Source of the DNA: Halosolutus halophilus
GTDB taxonomy: Archaea; Halobacteriota; Halobacteria; Halobacteriales; Natrialbaceae
NCBI RefSeq assembly: GCF_022869805.1
Contig: NZ_CP094974.1
Span: 2,604,001-2,668,000 of the forward strand
Length of the DNA: 64,000 nt
Direction: 5' to 3'
The notes under the pieces are model-generated. The model made no database searches, was not told the DNA's origin, and was given only the letters and a program-made list of their open reading frames with translations. This document shows positions 27,107-33,794 of the stretch, piece after piece. The translations under genes and the position numbers were made by a program. The stretch's first letter is position 1. Every line of letters begins with the position of its first letter.

Positions 27107-28317
27107 TTGCTGGTGTAGTGGTCCCGTACTGCCTCGACGACGGTACGGCGATCCCGTTCGGAGAGTCCGGGGTGGACGGGTAACGAGAGCACGGCGTCGG
27201 CCGCCCGTTCCGCTCGCGGCAGCCGCGTCGCGGCCGTACTCACCGACTCGTAGGCGGGCTGGCGGTGGATCGGCGTCTCGTAGTAGACTGCGGTGTCGAC
27301 GCCGTGTGCGTCCAGCGTGGCCGCCAGTTCCGCCCGATCGTCCGTCCGGACCGTGTACTGGTGATAGGCGTGGCGATACCCCCGCGGCTCCGTCGGCGTC
27401 TCGACCGGCAGTTCGGCCAGTTCCTCGTCGTAGACCGCCGCGTTCTCCCGTCGTGCGTCGTTGAACGATGGCAAGCGTTCGAGCTGGGCGCGGCCGATGG
27501 CCGCGGCGAGGCTCGTCAGCCGGTGATTGTGGCCCAGTTCGACGTGGTCGTACCCGCCGGTCCCCGTCTCGGCGCGACCGTGGTTGACGTAGCGGGCGAC
27601 GCCGTCGGCGACGTCCGTCCGGGTCGTGGTGACCATCCCGCCCTCCCCGGTCGTCATGTTCTTCGTCGGGTAAAACGAGAAGCAGGCGGCGTCTCCGAAC
27701 TGGCCGACGCGCTTCCCCCGGATCGTCGCGCCGTGGGCCTGACAGGCATCTTCGACGACGAACAGGTCGTAGTCGTCGGCGACGTCGAGCAGCGCCGGCA
27801 TGTCAGCGGCCAGCCCGTAGAGGTGAACGGGCAACAGGCCGACGACGTCCTCTCGCTTCCCGACGACGCGTTCGACGGCTTCGGGATCGATCGTGTACGT
27901 CTCCGGGTCGATGTCGGCGAAGACCGGGACGCCGCCCGCGAGCCTGATGGCGTTCGCGCTCGCCACGAAGGAGAACGGGGAGGTAACGACCGCGTCTCCC
28001 TCCTCGAGACCGAGGGCCTCGAGTGCGGCGTGCAAGGCCGTCGTCCCGTTCGAGGTCGCGACGGCACGATCGGCGCCGCAGAAGGCGGCGAATTCCTTCT
28101 CGAAGGCCCTGACTTCCGGTCCGTCGGCGAGCGCACCTTTTTCGAGGACCGACCGGACCCGATCGACGGCGGCCCCGCCGAGGTCGGGATCCGCGATCGG
28201 AACCGTCTCGTACCCGGCGTCCGACTCGAGCGACTCCGCGTCGGCACCGGCGTCGCTGCTGTCCGTTCCGGCGTCGATGTCAGTTTCGACGTCAGTATCG
28301 GTGTCTGTGTTCGTCAT
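27103..28317 (-). CDS. DegT/DnrJ/EryC1 aminotransferase (WbpE-like)
   Basis: This 404-residue PLP enzyme of the sugar aminotransferase family has ATSNGTTALHAALEALGL (cofactor phosphate region), VVEDACQAHGA, the Schiff-base Lys in FYPTKNMTTGEGG (about residue 222), HNHRLTSLAAAIG and the C-terminal VHPGLSERDR. It would convert the 3-keto UDP-sugar to the 3-amino form with glutamate as donor. The first 40 residues are an acidic Asp/Thr/Ser extension not needed by the fold. It sits between the WbpD-like and WbpB-like genes with 4-base overlaps. Confidence 0.85.
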   Translation of the reverse strand: MTNTDTDTDVETDIDAGTDSSDAGADAESLESDAGYETVPIADPDLGGAAVDRVRSVLEKGALADGPEVRAFEKEFAAFCGADRAVATSNGTTALHAALEALGLEEGDAVVTSPFSFVASANAIRLAGGVPVFADIDPETYTIDPEAVERVVGKREDVVGLLPVHLYGLAADMPALLDVADDYDLFVVEDACQAHGATIRGKRVGQFGDAACFSFYPTKNMTTGEGGMVTTTRTDVADGVARYVNHGRAETGTGGYDHVELGHNHRLTSLAAAIGRAQLERLPSFNDARRENAAVYDEELAELPVETPTEPRGYRHAYHQYTVRTDDRAELAATLDAHGVDTAVYYETPIHRQPAYESVSTAATRLPRAERAADAVLSLPVHPGLSERDRRTVVEAVRDHYTSK

Positions 28318-28892
28318 GCGAGCTGATTCGGCCCTTCCAGGGGCTCGGGAAGCGATCGTACCGTGGCCGGCGTTCCGACTGCGAGCGTGTCGGCCGGCAC
28401 GTCCTCGGTGACGACGGCACCTGCCGCGACGAACGCGTTCGCCCCGACCGTGACGCCGGGGAGCAACGTCGCGTTCGCCCCGATCGACGCACCCTCCTCG
28501 ATCGTCGGACCCTCGAGCCCGTCGTCGGTCCGAATCGGGTACTCGTCGTTGGTCAGGACCGCACCCGGGCCGACGAAGACGTTGTCCGCGATCGTGGTCT
28601 GGGTCGGGACGTAGACGTTCGTCTGTAAGCTCACGTGGGAGCCGATCGTCGTCTGGCCGTCGATGACGGTCTTCGTCCCGACGAGCACGTCGTCACCCAC
28701 GGTCGTGCCCTCCCGGACCAGCACGTCGTGTCCGGTCGTGAACCCGTCACCGATCGTCACGTCGCCGTAGACGATCGAGCCGGCCCTGATCGTCGCCCCG
28801 TCGCCGACCCGCGTCGGTTCGTCGAACTCGCCGTAGCCGATCGTGGCGTCGTCGTCGACGGTACAGTTCGTTCCGCTGACGAACTCAGCCAC
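28314..28892 (-). CDS. Hexapeptide-repeat N-acetyltransferase (WbpD-like)
   Basis: This 192-residue left-handed beta-helix acyltransferase has a run of hexapeptide repeats over residues 12-175 (VGDGATIRAG, TIGDGFTTG, VGDDVLVG, TIGSHVSL) with an inserted GPGAVLTNDEYP loop like that of WbpD-type enzymes. It should acetylate the 3-amino group to give UDP-2,3-diacetamido-2,3-dideoxyglucuronate. The start is GTG at 28892; an upstream 30-codon ORF overlaps it. It is the first enzyme gene of the operon that continues to 23597. Confidence 0.8.
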   Translation of the reverse strand: MAEFVSGTNCTVDDDATIGYGEFDEPTRVGDGATIRAGSIVYGDVTIGDGFTTGHDVLVREGTTVGDDVLVGTKTVIDGQTTIGSHVSLQTNVYVPTQTTIADNVFVGPGAVLTNDEYPIRTDDGLEGPTIEEGASIGANATLLPGVTVGANAFVAAGAVVTEDVPADTLAVGTPATVRSLPEPLEGPNQLA

Positions 28893-28977
28893 CGCGACAC
28901 ACCTCGATTACGTTCGGGCGGGTTGACCCGATCGCCGTCCGTTCGTCGATGTTCTCGTCGGAATCAGTGTCCTTCAT
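28885..28977 (-). CDS. Possible 30-residue leader ORF of the nucleotide-sugar operon
   Basis: An ATG at 28977 opens a 30-codon frame (MKDTDSDENIDERTAIG... ending CRGG) whose stop overlaps the GTG start of the acetyltransferase by 8 bases. The TAACAA site J lies 52 bases upstream, within the spacing range seen elsewhere, whereas the GTG is 137 bases away. The acidic composition fits haloarchaeal coding. No family is recognised. Confidence 0.3.
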   Translation of the reverse strand: MKDTDSDENIDERTAIGSTRPNVIEVCRGG

Positions 28978-29305
28978 GCAGTATCGATACCCGCGTGGGC
29001 AGTCGTCCTGACACAGCCGGTAACGAGGCTTTGTTATCCCGACCCTGAGTGGTCCGTAGCCGCGAACTACACGGGCAACGATATCGGAGTCGGGAGTCCG
29101 ACGGCTGGGGACCGGTCGATACCGTATTCTTCCGCCTTCGTCGTTCACGGTACCGGAAACATTAGATTAGCCGTCAGTCACGAGCCCTAACTGGTACAAT
29201 TCCCTTTCTCGAGGGTAGCTGAGCGATAGTAAAGGGACTCAGGGTGTCACACTGGTGTGTGCGGTATCCGAACACACCCGGACGCCGGGAACGCGAGAGC
29301 ATCCC
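28978..29305. other. Divergent intergenic region
   Basis: 328 bases lie between the nucleotide-sugar operon and the DUF7344 gene. Site J lies here. Nothing else is supported. Confidence 0.55.
29030..29036 (-). promoter_or_regulatory. TAACAA promoter motif (site J)
   Basis: Core ATAACAAA on the minus strand lies 52 bases before the 30-codon ORF and 137 bases before the acetyltransferase GTG that heads the five-gene nucleotide-sugar operon. Confidence 0.55.
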
Positions 29306-29842
29306 ATGACTGACAGTGAACTCACGCAAGCTGAACTGTTCGACGTGTTCAGTAACGCCCGGAGACGACGGACGGTCCAGTATCTGAAACGAAACGGTGG
29401 CTCCTGTGACCTCGCTCCCCTCGTCGAGCAGGTCGCCGCCTGGGAGAACGAGACGGCTCCCGAGGACGTGACCCGGACGCAACGACGCCGAGTCTACATC
29501 TCGCTCTACCAGACGCACCTGCCCATGCTCGAGGATCACGCGATCGTCGACTGGAATCCAGACGACCACACGATCGATCTCCTGCCCAGCGAGGAACTGT
29601 TCGAACCCTACCTCGATCGCCGACTCGAGGATCAGCGATCGTGGCACCGGATCTACGCGTCGGTGACGACGCTCGGCGTCGTCGGACTCGCGGTGTCGTG
29701 GCTCTCGATCGGTCCGATATCGACCGCGATCGCTCCCGTCGTCGCGCTGGTGCTGTGTGTCGTCGTCCTCGGCGTCGCGCTCGCACAGCACGTCGCTCGC
29801 CAGCCCGACGTCGGGCGCTCTTTCGGCAACGTTGGCCGGTAG
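29306..29842 (+). CDS. DUF7344-type winged-helix membrane protein
   Basis: A 178-residue protein has an N-terminal DUF7344-like helix-turn-helix region (LFDVFSNARRRRTVQYLKRNGG, then RVYISLYQTHLPMLEDHAIVDWNPD) and two C-terminal hydrophobic segments. The same domain plan is seen at 33120-33623. The family is haloarchaeal and is thought to regulate transcription from the membrane; targets are unknown. The ATG at 29306 is preferred to a GTG at 29255. It divides the nucleotide-sugar operon from the second DUF1616 gene. Confidence 0.7.
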   Translation: MTDSELTQAELFDVFSNARRRRTVQYLKRNGGSCDLAPLVEQVAAWENETAPEDVTRTQRRRVYISLYQTHLPMLEDHAIVDWNPDDHTIDLLPSEELFEPYLDRRLEDQRSWHRIYASVTTLGVVGLAVSWLSIGPISTAIAPVVALVLCVVVLGVALAQHVARQPDVGRSFGNVGR

Positions 29843-29968
29843 TCGACGCCGTCTCCAGTCACAGTTCGGGTGGATCGACGCCCCGATCGAACGGGATGTC
29901 GAGCCGCTATTTTGCGGTTCCGCGACGCGCACTCTGACGCCACCACCGTCGACGGCGCGCTCCTATCG

Positions 29969-30072
29969 GTGTGACGATCGGCGACGTACTGATGGTGTGA
30001 GGATCGACAGCGTGCTGACGGTGTGAGGATCGGTCACGTACTGTCGACGTGACGATCAGCGACGCTACGCTA
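29969..30072 (+). repeat. Tandem 26-bp repeat, about four copies
   Basis: Four adjoining 26-base units begin at 29969, 29995, 30021 and 30047. Units 1-3 start gtgtga and share gatcg...acgt; unit 4 is more degenerate and starts acgtga. They lie just downstream of the convergent ends of the DUF7344 and DUF1616 genes, outside coding sequence. Confidence 0.7.
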
Positions 30073-30093
30073 TCGTCGCGAGCATCGATGGCG

Positions 30094-31083
30094 CTATTCC
30101 GTCGTGACCGTCACCCAGAAGTAGGTATCCTCCATCGCGTTCTCGTTGGTCGGTTCCGCCGGCGGTTCCTCGTCGTACAGCAGGATGCTGATGCGGACGG
30201 TCTCACCCGGGTCCGCCGTGGGCGTGATCTCCCGCTCGCCGGTTCCGGTTCCCCCGTCCGAGACGGAGGCGTCCATTTCGCGTAACTGTTCTCGTTCGAC
30301 GACCTCGCCGTCGACGACGGTCTGTTGCTGGACGACGAGCGTATAGTCCTTGTGGTCACCCTCCTGGTTCTCGATCGAGATCGTGACCGGGATCGACTCA
30401 CCGGGGGCGACCTCGTCCGGCAGTTCGCCGGCGACCAGTTCGCCCTCCTCGTTCTCCGTGTACAGCCCCAACTCCGTGAAGCCACCCGCCGATACCGGTG
30501 CGAGTAACGCCAGCACCAGCGCACCGGCGGCGACACCGATCGTCACGACCAGGAGCACCGACGACAACCTGAAGCTGCCGCTTCCGGTCCCCCGAAGTCG
30601 GTCCAGCGCGGCGAGCGGCGAGACGGTGAACCGTTTCGACTGCGGCGTTCGAAGCCGGCGAACGACGCCCAGTTGTGCGAACCCGATCGTCACGACGGCG
30701 AGAGCAGCCGTGGACGACGCCGTATCGAATCCCCAGTCGGTCAACGGGAGGACGAGCGCTACCAGTGGCGCGATCGCGAGCGAGAGCGCGATCGCCAGTC
30801 CGAACCGCTCGATCGCGTCGATGCCGCGGGGTCGTTGCTCGGGCGCCCTCGTCGCCGCGGCCTGAGCGTCGCGTTCGGCGGCCGGGAACAACAGCGAGAC
30901 GAAGGCGTACCCCGGAAGGAACAGTACGAGCGGCACCGTGGCAGCCAGTCGCAGTGCACTCCCAGCGGGGAGGTTCGCTATCACGACGTAAGCCAGGACC
31001 GCTGCGACGGACACGAGCGCGAGATCGCTCGGATACCGTCTGACGAGTCCGATCCGTGTCCAGGTGTTCGTTCGATGACTCAT
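30094..31083 (-). CDS. DUF1616 membrane protein (paralogue 2)
   Basis: This 329-residue paralogue of the gene at 144-1373 has about five hydrophobic segments with FLPGYAFVSLLFP, and a C-terminal extracytoplasmic domain (TENEEGELVAGELPDEVAPGES..., SIENQEGDHKDYTLVVQQQ). It ends WVTVTTE without any acidic tail, so the tail of the first copy is an addition. An unknown role in surface-glycan or glycoprotein assembly is inferred from context. A TAACAA site lies 84 bases upstream, with a 19-codon ORF between overlapping the start as ATGA. Confidence 0.8.
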   Translation of the reverse strand: MSHRTNTWTRIGLVRRYPSDLALVSVAAVLAYVVIANLPAGSALRLAATVPLVLFLPGYAFVSLLFPAAERDAQAAATRAPEQRPRGIDAIERFGLAIALSLAIAPLVALVLPLTDWGFDTASSTAALAVVTIGFAQLGVVRRLRTPQSKRFTVSPLAALDRLRGTGSGSFRLSSVLLVVTIGVAAGALVLALLAPVSAGGFTELGLYTENEEGELVAGELPDEVAPGESIPVTISIENQEGDHKDYTLVVQQQTVVDGEVVEREQLREMDASVSDGGTGTGEREITPTADPGETVRISILLYDEEPPAEPTNENAMEDTYFWVTVTTE

Positions 31084-31139
31084 CGCTGCGACACCACGTC
31101 GATCCGGTTGTCGTCGACTGCGGACGATACGACGGTCAT
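31080..31139 (-). CDS. Possible 19-residue upstream ORF
   Basis: An ATG at 31139 gives MTVVSSAVDDNRIDVVSQR, whose TGA overlaps the DUF1616 ATG as ATGA. It starts 28 bases after TAACAA site K, the same spacing as at 9659. It may be a coupled leader peptide or chance. Confidence 0.25.
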   Translation of the reverse strand: MTVVSSAVDDNRIDVVSQR

Positions 31140-31167
31140 ATCCGACTCGTAGTTCGTTTTCAATCGC

Positions 31168-31174
31168 TTTGTTA
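31168..31174 (-). promoter_or_regulatory. TAACAA promoter motif (site K)
   Basis: Core ATAACAAA on the minus strand lies 28 bases before the 19-codon ORF and 84 bases before the DUF1616 start at 31083. Confidence 0.5.
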
Positions 31175-31287
31175 TGTCACTCGTACGTGCCGACGACGCC
31201 GAATCGTTCGTGAGAAAGCTGTGCCGACTCGGCGATCGACGGTCGAGGTGCCGGTGGCACCGCTGCTCCATCGACACGGCCTGACCG

Positions 31288-31563
31288 TTAGAATTCGACG
31301 TACTGTTCTTCCCACTCGCGACGCTCGTCGATCTGCTGGCGGCCCTCGTCGGTGATCGCGTAGTAGTTCGTCCGTCGGTCCAGTTGCCCTTTCTCGACCA
31401 GACCTTTGTTGACGAGGGTGTCGAGATTGGGATATAGACGGCCGTGATTGATTTCGGAGCTATAGTACTTCTCGACTTCGTCTTTGACGGTCTGCCCCGA
31501 CGGGCGGTCGGCACCCGCGATCACGTACAGGAGGTCTCGCTGGAAACCGGTCAGATCGTGCAT
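31288..31563 (-). CDS. PadR family transcriptional regulator
   Basis: A 91-residue winged-helix protein of the PadR type opens DLTGFQRDLLYVIAGADRPSGQTVKDEVEKY, followed by GRLYPNLDTLVNKGLVEKGQLDRRTNYYAITDEG, which covers the recognition helix and wing. PadR proteins bind DNA as dimers near promoters and usually repress. It carries the same TAACAA motif (35 bases upstream) as the surface-glycan genes and lies at the edge of that island. It is therefore a candidate member, and possibly the controller, of the regulon; this link is inference. Confidence 0.85.
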   Translation of the reverse strand: MHDLTGFQRDLLYVIAGADRPSGQTVKDEVEKYYSSEINHGRLYPNLDTLVNKGLVEKGQLDRRTNYYAITDEGRQQIDERREWEEQYVEF

Positions 31564-31598
31564 TGCTCAATCACAGTGACCGTTCCACTGAGTAGATA

Positions 31599-31605
31599 TT
31601 TGTTA
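31599..31605 (-). promoter_or_regulatory. TAACAA promoter motif (site L)
   Basis: Core ATAACAAA on the minus strand lies 35 bases before the PadR start at 31563. Confidence 0.55.
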
Positions 31606-31791
31606 TCCGTATCATACAGCCGTATTAGCGCTTCTTTCAGAATTAGCTACCCGTACGAAACGGTTCGTTCCGGTGACCGTTTCAGTTTCTGAACAGTGTC
31701 CGAGTATGATTGCCGTGACGACTATCGTCTCACCCGAAACGGTTCACACACCGATCGCACAGCCGACGCCTGATCGCGTCTCCACCGGCCA

Positions 31792-32136
31792 TCAGTGACT
31801 ACTGTAGCTGTCATTACGTGCTACCGATACCTCGATTCCGTCGGCCCCGATCCGGACGGAGAGGGTCTCGGCCGTCGCCTCGTACGCAGTCGTGTGCGAT
31901 CCGTCCTCGTCGAACCGCACGCACTCGGCCAGCAGATCGCTTTCGAGGAGATTGTTTATTCGTCGGTATACGGTCGCCGACGAGCTATCCGTCCGTTCGG
32001 TCAGTTCCTTCGCCGTCTTCGGCCCGTCGCTCGTCGCAACGAGAATCGTCCGGGCACACTCGTCCCCGAGGACGTCGAGCTGGGCTGCCGGATCGTTCGA
32101 CGGTTCCGATCGCGTATTACTCGCTTGCGTTGACAT
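31792..32136 (-). CDS. Winged-helix transcriptional regulator
   Basis: A 114-residue HTH protein (ArsR-like fold) contains QLDVLGDECARTILVATSDGPKTAKELTERTDSSSATVYRRINNL, typical of haloarchaeal winged-helix regulators. The similar gene at 55684 (TIYRRLDRL) is followed by a DUF7521 gene; here no such partner follows. An ATG at 32148 is an alternative start. A small ORF just upstream on the same strand overlaps its start. Confidence 0.75.
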   Translation of the reverse strand: MSTQASNTRSEPSNDPAAQLDVLGDECARTILVATSDGPKTAKELTERTDSSSATVYRRINNLLESDLLAECVRFDEDGSHTTAYEATAETLSVRIGADGIEVSVARNDSYSSH

Positions 32137-32245
32137 GCTCGTGATCACCCGTCTTCGCCGGGTCGATTCGCTCGCTCTCCGTGTCGAGAGGCGTCGATGC
32201 CAGCTGTTCGGACTCGCAGTCCACCACTCGCGCGAGGTCCTCCAT
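32117..32245 (-). CDS. Possible 42-residue small protein
   Basis: An acidic open frame from ATG 32245 (MEDLARVVDCESEQLAS...) ends inside the start of the winged-helix gene, overlapping it by 20 bases. Upstream in the same frame the sequence reads hydrophobic/basic, so the longer form is doubted. A TTATAAAATA sequence about 40 bases before 32245 could be its promoter. No family is recognised. Confidence 0.35.
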   Translation of the reverse strand: MEDLARVVDCESEQLASTPLDTESERIDPAKTGDHEHVNASE

Positions 32246-32320
32246 TTCTTCCAGCGATAGAATCGATAAGCGATAGTGGTATTTTATAACGATGTACTTT
32301 ATTTTCCGAAGGGTGCTCAT

Positions 32321-32745
32321 TCGAACGCGAAATATTTCGTTACGGTCGAGAAATTATAGCTTTCGTCGAAATCACCAGAGATTCAATCGGCTGTTTTGCC
32401 GTCGAATGCAGGTCAACCCGATTGAATTCACGTTGACGTCCGCTCTCTCGACTAGCCGGTTTGTGGCCTCTTCACGGCTGGTATCCGCGGATGCCGGTCA
32501 GAAACAGTGTATTTCCCGCGCCGTCGAATCGCGTCCGAGGTGAACAGTCAACGTCCTTTATTCACATCTGCTTCCCTCTGATGGGTGATGTCGGACGAGT
32601 GCGTTCCACCGGCCATCGGCCACCGAGTACTGCACCCGGGCCGAGGGAACGACTGTGGACCGTGCGATGCGTCGATCCACTTCCGGCGCGCGCACAGCCC
32701 CGACAGGGACGATCGGTCACTCGTCCGCGTCCAAACCCCCCATAC
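32321..32745. other. Intergenic region
   Basis: A/T-rich on the left and GC-rich on the right; no gene or known site is supported. Confidence 0.5.
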
Positions 32746-32937
32746 ATGACACCCACACAGCACAACTGGAAGCCGATGGAATCGTCGACGGCAGGAGCCC
32801 GCTGTCGTAACTGCGGAACACACGTCACGCAGCAGTTTGCGCGCGTATTCGGTGACAACGGCGATGTCGTCCACGGGTGTCCCGCCTGTACGACCTATCG
32901 GGAGATGCAGTCCGGCGGTCACCTTCCGGGCGACTGA
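32746..32937 (+). CDS. Small zinc-ribbon protein (DUF7563-like)
   Basis: A 63-residue protein carries CRNCGTHVTQQFARVFGDNGDVVHGCPACTTYREM, split here for length: two CxxC pairs separated by a VxRVFGD-type block. That is the hallmark of the haloarchaeal DUF7563 zinc-ribbon family, found as short stand-alone proteins. Function is unknown. The Met at residue 11 (32776) is an alternative start. Confidence 0.65.
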   Translation: MTPTQHNWKPMESSTAGARCRNCGTHVTQQFARVFGDNGDVVHGCPACTTYREMQSGGHLPGD

Positions 32938-33119
32938 TCCCGCTCGCGCACGGTCCGAAACGTCGTCTTCTGTCACGAAATAGTTCGCTGTCGTTACTTT
33001 TGTTACCGGAGAATATACGTCGCAACTAATACCGCACGTTAAAGTTAGTGGTTAGCGAACAGGGTGGTACATGGTACAAGGTGGTGGACTGTCCGTCGAT
33101 CGCGTTTTCTTCCCGATCA

Positions 33120-33623
33120 ATGTCCGTTCAGAGGAACCGAACTGAGTCGCTCGCGGAAAGCGAGGTCTTCCACATCCTCGGAAACGATAGACGACGGGCT
33201 ATCGTCCAACTGCTCGCCGCTGAATCGGGGACGGTCGACGTCTCCGACGTCGCGACCGAGATTGCCGCCAACGAATCCGATACGACCCCTGTCCCGAACA
33301 ACCTCTACAAGAGCGTCTACGTCTCCCTCCAGCAGACCCATCTGCCTCAGCTCCAGGAAGACGCCGTCATCGAGTACGACTCCGACGCGAAGACGATCCA
33401 GCCCGGCCCGAACTTCGACGACGTCCTCCAGTACGTCGACGGCCACGACTCCGATCGATCGTCGATCCTCAAACTGCACCTCGGGCTCTGCGTCTTCGGT
33501 CTCGTCGTGATCGCGCTCGCGGGCCTCGGACTGCCGCTGTTCGCGAGCGTGGATTCCGTCCTGTCGAGCGTCCTCGTGTTGCTCGCCGTCGCTGCGACCA
33601 GCCTCTACAGTCTGTTCTCCTGA
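33120..33623 (+). CDS. DUF7344-type winged-helix membrane protein
   Basis: This 167-residue paralogue of the gene at 29306 has VFHILGNDRRRAIVQLLAAESG and KSVYVSLQQTHLPQLQEDAVIEYD in the N-terminal domain and two C-terminal hydrophobic segments (about residues 118-165). It is probably a membrane-associated DNA-binding regulator. The ATG at 33120 gives the family's usual N-terminus; an ATG at 33048 would add 24 atypical residues. Confidence 0.7.
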   Translation: MSVQRNRTESLAESEVFHILGNDRRRAIVQLLAAESGTVDVSDVATEIAANESDTTPVPNNLYKSVYVSLQQTHLPQLQEDAVIEYDSDAKTIQPGPNFDDVLQYVDGHDSDRSSILKLHLGLCVFGLVVIALAGLGLPLFASVDSVLSSVLVLLAVAATSLYSLFS

Positions 33624-33794
33624 CCGACTGCCGACGGGTCGTCTCGATCGCGTCGTGCAGTCGGCGAACTGCCCGACGTGCACGACGCGGACGGAGTCGG
33701 AACGGAGTCGACGCCCGACGAACCGTCGGTACCATCCGCTCTGCCACCGTCGACCGCTAAAAAGACTCCCTGTCCGCTGTGCGGCTGCGAACGG

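Noticed and set aside
32999-33005. A further TAACAA core (minus strand).
   Set aside because: On the minus strand no gene begins to its left; the base before the core is G, not A; so it is not counted in the regulon.
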